From Hymenobacter aquaticus (GTDB taxonomy: Bacteria > Bacteroidota > Bacteroidia > Cytophagales > Hymenobacteraceae), in assembly GCF_004765605.1 (NCBI RefSeq), contig NZ_SRLC01000002.1, positions 558,001 through 622,000 of the forward strand: 64,000 nt of DNA, written 5' to 3'. How positions within the stretch are numbered: position 1 is the first letter of the stretch; every line of letters begins with the position of its first letter. The translations under genes were made by a program, and so were the position numbers. This document shows positions 41,733-50,362 of this stretch, one piece after another. A model generated the notes under the pieces. It searched no databases and had not been told where the DNA came from. It saw only the letters and a program-made list of their open reading frames with translations.

Positions 41733-44700
41733 TTGGAATCTACCCAAAGAACTATTCAGCTGCTGCTCAAGCCCGGCCAACACGACGGCGAGGGCCAACG
41801 CGTAGCCGAAGCTGCCTCCCGCCACCTCGGCCTCTCGACCGGCCGGGTGCAAAGCACCGCCCTCTACACGGTGCGCTACCCCGTGACGGACCAGCAGCTG
41901 CGCGACTTCGCCACCCACTGCCTCCAGGATCCGGTGCTGCACGACGTGGCCCTCGACGAGTTCCGCCACGGCGCCGACTACAAAAGCTACATTCTGGTGG
42001 CCAAGCTGCCCGGCGTGACCGACGACGAAGGCATATCGGCCCAGAACGCCCTCGGCGACTTCCTCAACGAGCCGCTCGACACCCATACCCAGCATATTTT
42101 CAGCAAACGGCTCTACTTCCTGGAGCACGAGCTGCCGGAAAGTAGTCTGCGCCAGCTGGCCCAGGACCTGCTCGGCAACAAGATGATTAACCGCTTTGAG
42201 GTCGGCCCCATAGCCCAGATTCGCGACTACACGCCGCGGCCGGGCGGTGGGGCCGAATCTATTACGGACACCGTGCGGCTGGTGGGCCTATCGGATGAGG
42301 AGCTGGTCAAGCTTTCCAAGGACAACCTTTACGCCCTGAACCTGGAGGAAATGCGCGTCGTGCGCGACCATTACACCAGCATTCAGGCTGAACGCCAGGC
42401 CGCCGGTCTGTCCCAGGACCCCACCGACTGCGAGCTGGAAATCATTGCCCAGACGTGGTCGGAGCACTGTAAGCACAAGGAGTTTTCGGCCCTCATTAAG
42501 TACCGCGACGCCGACACCGGCGAGGAGTTCGAGGTGGATTCTTTGTTCAAAACCTACATCAAGGACGCCACCGCCGAGGTGGACCGCCAACTGCGCGCCA
42601 ACGGCAACGACTGGCTGATCAAGGTATTCAGCGACAACGCCGGGGCCGTGCGCATCAACCCCAAGTCGCTGTTTGTGTGGAAGGTGGAAACCCACAACTC
42701 ACCTTCGGCCATCGACCCCTACGGCGGGGCCATCACCGGCATTCTGGGCAACAACCGCGACCCGCTGGCTACCGGCATTGGGGGCGCGCGGCTGCTGTTC
42801 AACACCAACGTGCTGTGCTTCGGCAACCCCGAGTTCAACGGCACGCTGCTGAGCAACCAGCTGCACCCGCGCCGCATTTTTGAGGGCGTGCGCAAGGGCA
42901 TCGAGGACGGCGGCAACAAGTCAGGCGTGCCCACCGTGAACGGCAGCATCGTGTTCGACGACCGGTACGCCGGCAAGCCGCTGGTGTACTGCGGCACCGG
43001 CGCCGTGATGCCCATGCAGCTGGCCGGCCTGGATTCCTGGGAAAAGAAAATCGACCCGCAGGACCGCATCATCATGGCCGGCGGCCGGGTGGGCAAGGAC
43101 GGCATCCACGGCGCTACCTTCAGCAGCATTGAGCTGGACGAAACCTCGCCCGCCACGGCCGTGCAGATTGGCTCGCCCATCACCCAGAAGCTGGCCATGG
43201 ATTTCCTGCTGCTGGCCACGCGGCGCGGCCTCATCAAGTGCAGCACCGACAACGGCGCGGGCGGCCTCTCTTCGAGCATCGGCGAGCTGGCCACCATCAG
43301 CGGCGGGGCCGTGGTGGAGCTGGAACGCGTGCCGCTGAAGTACCCCGGTCTGCGTCCCTGGGAAATCTTCGTGTCGGAGTCGCAGGAGCGGTTTTCGCTG
43401 GCCGTGGAGCCCGCCAAGCTGGACGAGCTGCTGGCGTTGGGCCGGGAAATGGAAGTAGAGCTGACCGATATCGGCTACTTCACCGCCGACGGCTACCTCG
43501 ACGTGCGCTTCGCCGGCGAGCCGGTGGCCCACCTGGATATGCACTTCCTGCACGACGGCGTGCCGCGTAAAGTGCTGGAAGCCGAGTGGAGCAAGCCCAC
43601 GGCGCAGGAACCCGCGCTGGCCCCTGCCACCGACTACACCGACGCACTGACCCGCCTGCTGGGCAGCCTCAACATCTGCTCCCGCGAGTCGGTGATTCGG
43701 CAGTACGACCACGAGGTGAAGGGCCGCACCATCATCAAGCCCCTGATGGGCGCTACCGGCCAGGCTCCGCAGGATGCGGCCGTGGTGCGCTTCAACTTCG
43801 AGAGCTGGGAAGGCGTGGCCGTGAGCAACGGCATTCTGCCCCGCTTCGGTGATTTGGACGCCTACCACATGTCGGCCGGCGCGTTTGATGAGGCCGTGCG
43901 CCAGATTGTGGCGGTGGGAGGGAAGCTACCCAACCTGAGCTACGGCGACGGCAACTTCTGGTCCGTGAACGACAACTTCTGCGTGCCCGATTCGGTGTAC
44001 GACCCCGCTACCAACCCCGACGGCAAGCACAAGCTGGCCAAGCTGGTGCGCATGTGCCAGGCCCTGCGCGACGCCACGGCGGCCTACTGCATCCCGCTCA
44101 CGAGTGGCAAGGACTCGATGAAGAACGACTTCAAGGCCGACGGCGTGAAGATTTCGGTGCCGCCCACGGTGCTGTATTCGATGACCGCCAAAATTGAGGA
44201 CGTGCGCCGCACCGTTACCTCCGACTTCAAGCAGGCCGACGATGTGGTGTACCTGCTGGGCGAAACCTACGACGAGTTGGGCGGCTCGGAGTTCTACCAG
44301 CTTTTCGGAGAATTGGGCGCCAACGTGCCTAAGGTGCGGTTTGAGCGGGCCAAGGCCCTCTACACGCTCATGGGCCAGGCCAACGACCAAGGCCTGATTC
44401 AATCCTGCCACGACGTGTCGGATGGCGGCCTGGCGGTGGCGCTGGCCGAAGCCACATTTGGTTACGGCTTCGGGGCCAACATTGAGCTGCCGTTGCCTCA
44501 CCCCCCAGCCCCCTCTCCGGGGGGAGAGGGGGAGCCGGGTGCTCCCCTGATAAATGGTCAGCTGCCGGTGCACGTGCAGCTGTTTTCCGAGTCGCACTCC
44601 CGCTTCGTGGCCACGGTGGCCCCGGAAGATGTACCGGCCTTCGAGCAGCACTTTGGGAGCCGCGCGACGCGCCTGGGCTGGGTAACCCCGGACGGGCAGC

Positions 44701-44822
44701 TGACGGTGCGGCAGGCGGGCAAAACCGTTATTCAGGCCAGTACCGCCGCCCTGCGCCACGAGTGGACCAACGGTCCGGTGAACAGAATTATCGGCTTCGG
44801 CCAGCACGAAGCAGCGCAGTAA
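41733..44822 (+). CDS. purL: Phosphoribosylformylglycinamidine synthase, PurL subunit with fused PurS-like domain
   Basis: This 1029-residue protein catalyses the ATP-dependent amidation of FGAR to FGAM. The N-terminal part (about 1-170) has the PurS-like region, followed by the linker (TWSEHCKHKEF) and the two ATP-binding halves of the PurL core, with GGNKSGVPTVNG and KDSMKNDF. This is the longer PurL with no glutaminase domain, which is encoded separately by the next gene. The start is a TTG at 41733. Residues 922-936 (HPPAPSPGGEGEPG) are a repeat-derived insertion. It is the first gene of the purine operon. Confidence 0.9.
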   Translation: MESTQRTIQLLLKPGQHDGEGQRVAEAASRHLGLSTGRVQSTALYTVRYPVTDQQLRDFATHCLQDPVLHDVALDEFRHGADYKSYILVAKLPGVTDDEGISAQNALGDFLNEPLDTHTQHIFSKRLYFLEHELPESSLRQLAQDLLGNKMINRFEVGPIAQIRDYTPRPGGGAESITDTVRLVGLSDEELVKLSKDNLYALNLEEMRVVRDHYTSIQAERQAAGLSQDPTDCELEIIAQTWSEHCKHKEFSALIKYRDADTGEEFEVDSLFKTYIKDATAEVDRQLRANGNDWLIKVFSDNAGAVRINPKSLFVWKVETHNSPSAIDPYGGAITGILGNNRDPLATGIGGARLLFNTNVLCFGNPEFNGTLLSNQLHPRRIFEGVRKGIEDGGNKSGVPTVNGSIVFDDRYAGKPLVYCGTGAVMPMQLAGLDSWEKKIDPQDRIIMAGGRVGKDGIHGATFSSIELDETSPATAVQIGSPITQKLAMDFLLLATRRGLIKCSTDNGAGGLSSSIGELATISGGAVVELERVPLKYPGLRPWEIFVSESQERFSLAVEPAKLDELLALGREMEVELTDIGYFTADGYLDVRFAGEPVAHLDMHFLHDGVPRKVLEAEWSKPTAQEPALAPATDYTDALTRLLGSLNICSRESVIRQYDHEVKGRTIIKPLMGATGQAPQDAAVVRFNFESWEGVAVSNGILPRFGDLDAYHMSAGAFDEAVRQIVAVGGKLPNLSYGDGNFWSVNDNFCVPDSVYDPATNPDGKHKLAKLVRMCQALRDATAAYCIPLTSGKDSMKNDFKADGVKISVPPTVLYSMTAKIEDVRRTVTSDFKQADDVVYLLGETYDELGGSEFYQLFGELGANVPKVRFERAKALYTLMGQANDQGLIQSCHDVSDGGLAVALAEATFGYGFGANIELPLPHPPAPSPGGEGEPGAPLINGQLPVHVQLFSESHSRFVATVAPEDVPAFEQHFGSRATRLGWVTPDGQLTVRQAGKTVIQASTAALRHEWTNGPVNRIIGFGQHEAAQ
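44496..44538. repeat. Class B repeat arm inserted in frame in purL
   Basis: A C/G-rich hairpin arm (stem CCCCCTCTCC/GGAGAGGGGG with a GGGG loop) lies inside purL. It is related to the 42-bp arms at 45847 and 46398, and is translated as HPPAPSPGGEGEPG, matching the PPAPSPKGRG peptide at the end of purQ. Confidence 0.85.
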
Positions 44823-44824
44823 TC

Positions 44825-46339
44825 ATGGAACAGAAGCCCCACCTGCCGGACCAGCACACGCCCCCGCGCCCCCAACACGACGACCCCGGCCACGAAGTGG
44901 TGAACCGGGAAGGCCAGATTGTGCTGCCCGGCTTCAAGAGCGTTGACCCCGGCCACGAAACCTCCGAGCCGCTAAAAAGCAAAACCGAGCAACCTAAGCA
45001 CCAGGCACCAGGCACCAAGCACCAAAAAGTGCAGGCCCTGATCCTGACCGGCTTTGGCATCAACTGCGAGGAAGAATTCGCCGCGGCCTACCAGCTGGCC
45101 GGGGCCGAGCCAACCATCGTGCACCTCAACCAGGTGTTGCACGGCCACGTCAGCATCCACGACTATGACATTCTGAACTTCCCCGGCGGCTTCTCGTTCG
45201 GCGACGACCTGGGCTCGGGCGTGGTGCTGGCCAACAAGCTGCGCTACCGCAAAAACGCCGCGGGCCACACCCTGCTGGATGACATCAAGGAGTTCATTGC
45301 CCACGGCAAGTTCGTCATGGGCATCTGCAACGGCTTTCAGGTGCTGGTGAAGCTCGGTTTGCTGCCCAACCTGAGCGGCACCGTAACGCCCGAGGTGACC
45401 CTGACCCATAATGCTTCCGGAAGATACGAGGACCGCTGGGTGCGGCTGAAAGTCAACCCCGAGTCCAACTCGCCTTTCCTCAGGGGCCTCGATACGCTGG
45501 AAGTGCCCGTGCGCCACGGCGAAGGCCGCCTGATTATCAGGGGCCAGGAAACCCTGGCCGCAATTGAGGCGCAGGCGCTGAACTGCCTGGCCTACACCGA
45601 TTTCGACGGCTCACCGACCGACGTGTACCCGTTCAACCCCAACGGCGCCGACCTGAACTGCGCCGGCCTGACCGACCCCACCGGGCAGGTATTCGGACTG
45701 ATGCCGCACCCCGAGGCATTCCTCTCGCTCTACAACCACCCCGACTGGGCCCGGCGCAAGCGCCAAAACCCGGATCTGAGCGAGGAAGGGGATGGGCTGA
45801 GGCTGTTCCGCAACATCGTGGCGCACGTGGCTGCCCTCACCGGCAGACCCCTCCCCCCGGCCCCCTCCCCAAAAGGGAGGGGGAGCCTAGCGTCGAATGT
45901 TAAAATTAAGGGGCGGGAAAGTGTGGTAGCCGAGCCGGTTGGGGAGTTTCAGACGGCGCAGGAGCACATTTTCACCACCACGGCCCAGAAGTGGCAGACG
46001 CTTAGGCCCTGGGCGCGGGAAAATCGGAAACAGCCGACGGAAGCTGAAGCTAAGCTTTGGGAGGAGCTGCGCCGCGAAAAGCTGGGGGTGCAGTTCCGGC
46101 GGCAGCACGCTATTGATTCGTACATCGTGGATTTTGTGTGCCTGTCGGCCAAGCTGATTGTAGAGGCGGATGGGGAAATTCACGCCGACGCGGAGCAGGC
46201 TGCCTACGACCAGGACCGTACCTCCGTATTGCACGAGCTTGGCTATGAAGTGCTTCGCTTCAGCAACCAGGAAATTCTGCACCAGATGGAAAAAGTATTA
46301 CGCCAGATTCAAAGTCGCCTGACTCATCAACAGGCCTGA
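44825..46339 (+). CDS. purQ: PurQ glutaminase subunit fused to a DUF559 nuclease domain
   Basis: This 504-residue protein has an N-terminal tail with two DPGHE repeats (residues 20-24 and 41-45) and a KHQAPGTKHQ segment, a PurQ glutaminase domain (about 69-340, nucleophile Cys168 in GICNGFQ, His in MPHPEAF), then the repeat-derived peptide RPLPPAPSPKGRG (341-353), and from about residue 367 a DUF559 domain (Vsr-like endonuclease) with Asp436, Glu447, Asp449 and His453 in VDFVC and VEADGEIH. PurQ supplies ammonia to PurL. The fusion results from a 593-bp inserted element: the PurQ stop codon has been replaced by the element's reading frame. The N-terminal 68 residues are not part of the usual enzyme. 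Confidence 0.88.
   Translation: MEQKPHLPDQHTPPRPQHDDPGHEVVNREGQIVLPGFKSVDPGHETSEPLKSKTEQPKHQAPGTKHQKVQALILTGFGINCEEEFAAAYQLAGAEPTIVHLNQVLHGHVSIHDYDILNFPGGFSFGDDLGSGVVLANKLRYRKNAAGHTLLDDIKEFIAHGKFVMGICNGFQVLVKLGLLPNLSGTVTPEVTLTHNASGRYEDRWVRLKVNPESNSPFLRGLDTLEVPVRHGEGRLIIRGQETLAAIEAQALNCLAYTDFDGSPTDVYPFNPNGADLNCAGLTDPTGQVFGLMPHPEAFLSLYNHPDWARRKRQNPDLSEEGDGLRLFRNIVAHVAALTGRPLPPAPSPKGRGSLASNVKIKGRESVVAEPVGEFQTAQEHIFTTTAQKWQTLRPWARENRKQPTEAEAKLWEELRREKLGVQFRRQHAIDSYIVDFVCLSAKLIVEADGEIHADAEQAAYDQDRTSVLHELGYEVLRFSNQEILHQMEKVLRQIQSRLTHQQA
45847..45888 (+). repeat. Left terminal inverted repeat of the DUF559 element (class B)
   Basis: 42 bp, C-rich in its first half, with an internal hairpin CTCCC/GGGAG. 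Exact complement of 46398-46439. Translated as part of the PurQ fusion. Confidence 0.9.
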
Positions 46340-46397
46340 TAACGGAAGCGCAAAAACAATTCACTAACCACCAAAACCAGCCCCGCTTAACCTCGTC

Positions 46398-46439
46398 AGG
46401 CTCCCCCTCCCTTTTGGGGAGGGGGCCGGGGGGAGGGGT
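46398..46439 (-). repeat. Right terminal inverted repeat of the DUF559 element (class B)
   Basis: 42 bp, exact reverse complement of 45847-45888. It ends 6 bp before the purC start codon, so it sits in the translation-initiation region of that gene. Confidence 0.9.
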
Positions 46440-46445
46440 ACCCAC

Positions 46446-47846
46446 ATGAACACCCTCAACCACTTCGCTACCCCTCAGCTCGAACTCCTGCACCGCGGCA
46501 AAGTCCGCGACTCGTACCGCGCCCCGTCCGGCGAGCGGCTCATCGTGGTAACCGACCGGCTCTCGGCCTTCGACTCGGTGCTGGAAACGCCCGTGGCCCA
46601 CAAGGGCGCGGTGCTCAACGGGCTGGCCGCCTTCTGGTTCGATAAAACCCAGCACATCATTCCCAACCACGTTATCAGCCTGCTCGACCCGAACGTGACG
46701 CTGGCGAAGGAAGCCGAGCCGATTCGGGTGGAAATGATTGTGCGCAACTACATTACCGGCTCGATGCTGCGCGGCTACCAGAAAGGCCAGCGCACCTTCT
46801 CGGGCGTGACCGTAACCGACGGCCTGACCAAGCACCAGCAGTTTCCCGAGCCCATCGTGACGCCGACCACCAAGGAGGAGTCGGACCGCGAGATTACGCC
46901 GGAAAACCTGGTGTCGGAAGGCTGGGTGTCGGCCGAGCTGTATGAGCAGATGCGGGTCAAGTCGCTGGAGCTGTTCAACTTCGCCTCCCAGTGGATGGCC
47001 GAGCGCGGCATCATCCTGGTCGATACCAAGTACGAGTTCGGCCTGCTGAACGGGGAGCTGATCTTGATTGACGAAATCCACACGCCCGACTCGTCGCGGT
47101 TCTGGAGCGCCGAGGACTACGCCAAAAACCCCGAGGCCGTGGAGCAGATGGACAAGGAGTACGTGCGCCAGTGGCTGATTGAGAACAAGCAGGACGGCCA
47201 GTACCCCCGCGCCCTGACGCCCGAAGTTTCGCAGGAAGCCAGCCGCCGCTACCTCGACATCTACGAGCGCATCACCGGCGCCCCGCTGCCCACCGGCAAC
47301 GAAATTACCACCGGCGGCGACGTGCGGACCCGCATCGTGGGTAACCTGGTGCGGGCCGGCATCATGAAGGACGCCTGGGTCAACATCGTCATGGGCTCCC
47401 CGGCCGATAAAGAGCACTGCCAGAAAATCCGTTCCTTCTTCGAGGGCTACGACATCTTCACCCAGCTGCGCGTGACTTCGGCCCACAAAAACGGGGAAGC
47501 CATTACGGGCATGGCCGAGGTGTGGAATAACTCGGTGGAGCCCGGCGTCATTATCGCCGTGGCGGGCCTGTCGAACGGCCTCGGCGGGGCCCTGGCGGCC
47601 AACGTCAACGTGCCCGTCATCAGCTGCCCGCCGTGGAAGGACTTCGCCGAGCTGACGGCCAACCTGAACTCCTCGGTGATTATGCCCTCGGCTACGCCCA
47701 ACCTCACGGTGGTGCGCCCCGACAACGCCGCCCAGGCCGCCGTGCGCGCCCTGAACCTGCCCCGCCTGCGCGAGCAGCTCAGCCGCGAAATTCAGCAGAC
47801 CAAAGCCAAGCTGCGCGCCGCCGACGCCGAGTTGCGGGTGCTGTAA
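46446..47846 (+). CDS. purC: Bifunctional SAICAR synthetase / AIR carboxylase (PAICS-type fusion)
   Basis: This 466-residue protein has the SAICAR synthetase domain first (about 1-310: HRGKVRDSYR, LSAFDSVL, MIVRNYITGSMLRGY, LVDTKYEFG) and an AIR carboxylase domain after it (about 315-465) with MGSPADKEHCQKI, RVTSAHK and VAVAGLSNGLGG. The carboxylase domain resembles the class II PurE of vertebrate PAICS and not the bacterial class I enzyme. It converts AIR to CAIR with CO2, then CAIR to SAICAR. The start codon lies 6 bp after a repeat arm. Confidence 0.88.
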   Translation: MNTLNHFATPQLELLHRGKVRDSYRAPSGERLIVVTDRLSAFDSVLETPVAHKGAVLNGLAAFWFDKTQHIIPNHVISLLDPNVTLAKEAEPIRVEMIVRNYITGSMLRGYQKGQRTFSGVTVTDGLTKHQQFPEPIVTPTTKEESDREITPENLVSEGWVSAELYEQMRVKSLELFNFASQWMAERGIILVDTKYEFGLLNGELILIDEIHTPDSSRFWSAEDYAKNPEAVEQMDKEYVRQWLIENKQDGQYPRALTPEVSQEASRRYLDIYERITGAPLPTGNEITTGGDVRTRIVGNLVRAGIMKDAWVNIVMGSPADKEHCQKIRSFFEGYDIFTQLRVTSAHKNGEAITGMAEVWNNSVEPGVIIAVAGLSNGLGGALAANVNVPVISCPPWKDFAELTANLNSSVIMPSATPNLTVVRPDNAAQAAVRALNLPRLREQLSREIQQTKAKLRAADAELRVL

Positions 47847-47858
47847 GTAACTGAACCA

Positions 47859-48242
47859 ATGGACGCCGCCCAGCACAAGCACCTCGTGGAAAGCTACATC
47901 GAAGCCTACAATGGCTTCGATGTAGCCGGCATGCTCCGGCCCCTGCATGAGGATGTGGTGTTTCGCAACATCACCAACGGCGCAGTCGACCTGACGCTGA
48001 CGGGCAAGGACAGCTTCCGCCGGCAGGCCGAGCAGGCGTTGCAGTATTTCTCCCAGCGCGAGCAGCGCGTCACCGATTGGCAAATCAGCGCCGACAAAGT
48101 GGAAGTGCGGCTCGACTACTCCGCCGTGGCGGCAATGGACTTCCCCAACGGCCTGAAAGCCGGCGACCCACTGCGCATGCAGGGCCAGTCGGTGTTCGGG
48201 CTCAGGGGCGGCCAGATAATTTCCATCACCGATATCAGTTAG
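47859..48242 (+). CDS. NTF2-like/SnoaL-fold protein
   Basis: This 127-residue protein has an NTF2-like pattern: helix HLVESYIEAYNGFDVAGM, strand EDVVFRNIT, and the strands VEVRLDYSAVAAMD and FGLRGGQIISITDIS. No catalytic residue can be pointed to. It sits in the purine operon between purC and purD, with a 12-bp gap from purC, so it is probably co-transcribed, but no purine role is known to me. Confidence 0.75.
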   Translation: MDAAQHKHLVESYIEAYNGFDVAGMLRPLHEDVVFRNITNGAVDLTLTGKDSFRRQAEQALQYFSQREQRVTDWQISADKVEVRLDYSAVAAMDFPNGLKAGDPLRMQGQSVFGLRGGQIISITDIS

Positions 48243-48296
48243 AACGACTCTGCGCACCTCCGCGAAAACCTCTGCGCCCCCTGCGGGAACCACCAA

Positions 48297-49589
48297 GTGA
48301 ACGACACCGTGACGAATCCAAAACCCATAGTACTCCTCGGCGGCGGGGCCCGTGAGCACGCCATGGCCTGGAAGCTGACCCGCGACGGGGCCACGGTGCA
48401 CGTGCTGCCCGGCAACGGCGGCATCCCCAACAGCCACCCCGACATCAGCGCCACCGACTTTCCGGCCATTCAGCAGTTCTGCGAGCAGCACGGCGTGCAG
48501 CTCATCGTGGTCGGGCCCGAAGCGCCGCTGGCGGCCGGCGTCGTCGACTACTTTGCCGGCTCCGACATCCGCGTGTTTGGCCCTTCGCGGGCCGGGGCGG
48601 TGCTGGAAAGCTCCAAGGTGTGGAGCAAGAACTTCATGCGGCGGCACGGCGTGGCCACGGCGATGTCGTGGCAGTACCGCAGCGACAAGCTGGACGAGGC
48701 CCGCGCCAAAGCCACCGAGCTCGACGGGCAGGTGGTGGTGAAATACGACGGGCTGGCCGCTGGCAAGGGCGTCTACGTCTGCTCGTCGGTAGCCGAGGCC
48801 CAGGCCGCGCTGGACGATTTGCAGCAGCAGCACACCGGCTGGTTTAGCTTCCTGCTGGAAGAAAAGCTGGTTGGGCCCGAAATCAGCATCATCGGCGTGA
48901 CGGACGGCAACCGGGTGCGGCTGCTGGCCCCGTCGCAGGACCACAAGCAGCTGCTGGCCGGTGACCTTGGGCCCAACACCGGCGGCATGGGCGCCTACTG
49001 CCCCGTCCCGTTCTGCGACGACAACGTGCTGGCCGCCATCCGCACCAGCATCGTGGACCCCACGCTGCTGGGTTTGCAAAACGAGCAGTTCGACTTTAAG
49101 GGCTTCCTCTACTTCGGTATTATGCTTACCGAGCAGGGCCCCAAGCTGCTCGAATACAACGTCCGCCTCGGCGACCCGGAAGCGGAAGTGCTGCTGCCCG
49201 CCCTGGAAAGCAGCCTGCTGGAACTGATTGAGGCTACCCTGGATGGCAAGCTGCAACAAACCGTGGTGCGGCAGCGGCGCGGCTTCTACGTGGGCGTGGT
49301 GCTGGCTTCGGGCGGCTACCCGGCGGCCCAGTTCCCCACCGGCTTCCCCATCACCGGCCTCGACGAGCTGCACCCCAGCATCCTGGCCTTTCACGGGGCC
49401 ACCAAGCAGCAAAACGGCGAGCTGGTCACGACCGGCGGCCGGGTGATGGTGGTGGTAGGACACGGCGAGGAGCTGGAAGAGGCTGTGAGTCACGTGTATC
49501 GGGAAGCGGAAAGAGTTAAATTTAAGGATGTCTACATCCGTACCGACATCGGCCAGCGGCCGGAACCCACCCTTGCAGGCAACTGGTAA
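48297..49589 (+). CDS. purD: Phosphoribosylamine-glycine ligase
   Basis: This 430-residue ATP-grasp enzyme makes GAR from phosphoribosylamine, glycine and ATP. It has VLLGGGAREHAMAWK at the N-terminus, the ATP-grasp loop VVKYDGLAAGKGVYVC, GDLGPNTGGMGAYCP, and the metal-binding LEYNVRLGDPEAEV. The start is GTG at 48297 or GTG at 48309; the former lies closest to the previous gene. Overlaps purN by 62 bp. Confidence 0.93.
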   Translation: MNDTVTNPKPIVLLGGGAREHAMAWKLTRDGATVHVLPGNGGIPNSHPDISATDFPAIQQFCEQHGVQLIVVGPEAPLAAGVVDYFAGSDIRVFGPSRAGAVLESSKVWSKNFMRRHGVATAMSWQYRSDKLDEARAKATELDGQVVVKYDGLAAGKGVYVCSSVAEAQAALDDLQQQHTGWFSFLLEEKLVGPEISIIGVTDGNRVRLLAPSQDHKQLLAGDLGPNTGGMGAYCPVPFCDDNVLAAIRTSIVDPTLLGLQNEQFDFKGFLYFGIMLTEQGPKLLEYNVRLGDPEAEVLLPALESSLLELIEATLDGKLQQTVVRQRRGFYVGVVLASGGYPAAQFPTGFPITGLDELHPSILAFHGATKQQNGELVTTGGRVMVVVGHGEELEEAVSHVYREAERVKFKDVYIRTDIGQRPEPTLAGNW

Positions 49590-50298
49590 GCATAGCCCCC
49601 GCCCAGCGCGCCTGGCCATTCTGCTGTCGGGTAGGGGCTCCAACATGGTGGCCCTGGTACAGGCCGTGCAGCACGGCGGGCTGGCGGGCCTGGCCGAAGT
49701 GGCGGTGGTGTTCAGCAACAAGCCCGACGCGCCCGGCCTGGCTACGGCCGCCGCCCTGGGCTGCCCCACGGCCAGCCTCGGCAGCCAGGGCCGGAAGCGG
49801 GCCGAGTTTGACGCCGAGGTGGTGGAAATTCTGCGCGGCTACCAGCCCGACTACGTGGTGCTGGCCGGCTACATGCGGATTTTGTCGCCCACTTTCATCC
49901 GGGCCTTCGCCGGGCGCATCGTGAATATTCACCCCGCCGACACCCACCAGCACCAGGGGCTGCACGCCTACGAGTGGGCCTTCGACAACCGGCTGCCGGA
50001 AACCAAAATCACCGTGCACCTGGTGGATGAGGGCCTCGACACCGGCCCCATCCTGGCCCAGCACCCCGTAGACCTGCGCGGGGCCGAGACCCTGGCCGAG
50101 GTAGAGCGCCGCGGCCTGGCCGTGGAGCACTTCCTTTACGCCGATACCCTGGCGCGCCTGATTCGCGGGGAGCTACCCACTCCCGCAGCCGCTCCGGTGG
50201 CTACGGCTCCCAATCCCACCTCCGAACCTCTGGTGCCATCGGCATCCGGCTCTGCTTGTCCTTCTCAAGCACCGCCGGGCCGCGAGGCTATTCGTTAA
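49528..50298 (+). CDS. purN: Phosphoribosylglycinamide formyltransferase
   Basis: This 256-residue enzyme transfers a formyl group from formyl-THF to GAR. The core (about 28-215) has AILLSGRGSNM and the catalytic HPADTHQHQGLHAY region with Asn/His/Asp typical of PurN (NIHPAD, DTGPI). The last 40 residues are Pro/Ala/Ser-rich and not in the family. The ATG at 49528 overlaps purD by 62 bp in another frame; no later ATG fits, so translational coupling with purD is likely. Confidence 0.88.
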   Translation: MSTSVPTSASGRNPPLQATGKHSPRPARLAILLSGRGSNMVALVQAVQHGGLAGLAEVAVVFSNKPDAPGLATAAALGCPTASLGSQGRKRAEFDAEVVEILRGYQPDYVVLAGYMRILSPTFIRAFAGRIVNIHPADTHQHQGLHAYEWAFDNRLPETKITVHLVDEGLDTGPILAQHPVDLRGAETLAEVERRGLAVEHFLYADTLARLIRGELPTPAAAPVATAPNPTSEPLVPSASGSACPSQAPPGREAIR

Positions 50299-50362
50299 CC
50301 CAGTACCACCCACCACCCCAGCCGCTAGCCTGAGAACTGGCTCCTGACTTTTTGAAACTGCC

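Larger units (their letters stand above)
45847..46439 (+). mobile_element. DUF559-nuclease element with perfect 42-bp terminal inverted repeats
   Basis: The element runs from the left arm (45847-45888) to the right arm (46398-46439), which are exact reverse complements. Inside is a reading frame for a DUF559 endonuclease-like domain; an in-frame GTG at 45923 could start it without PurQ. No transposase, integrase or clear target duplication was found. I infer a mobile or dispersed repeat unit carrying its own nuclease. Confidence 0.75.

Noticed and set aside
45847..46439. A classical insertion sequence
   Set aside because: There is no transposase domain and no clear target-site duplication at the ends; the only product is the DUF559 domain.
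46260..49769. A 1169-codon open frame on the minus strand across purC, purD and neighbours
   Set aside because: It is the shadow of GC-rich plus-strand genes with clear motifs. Its composition (His, Gly, Val, Gln-rich) has no known domain.
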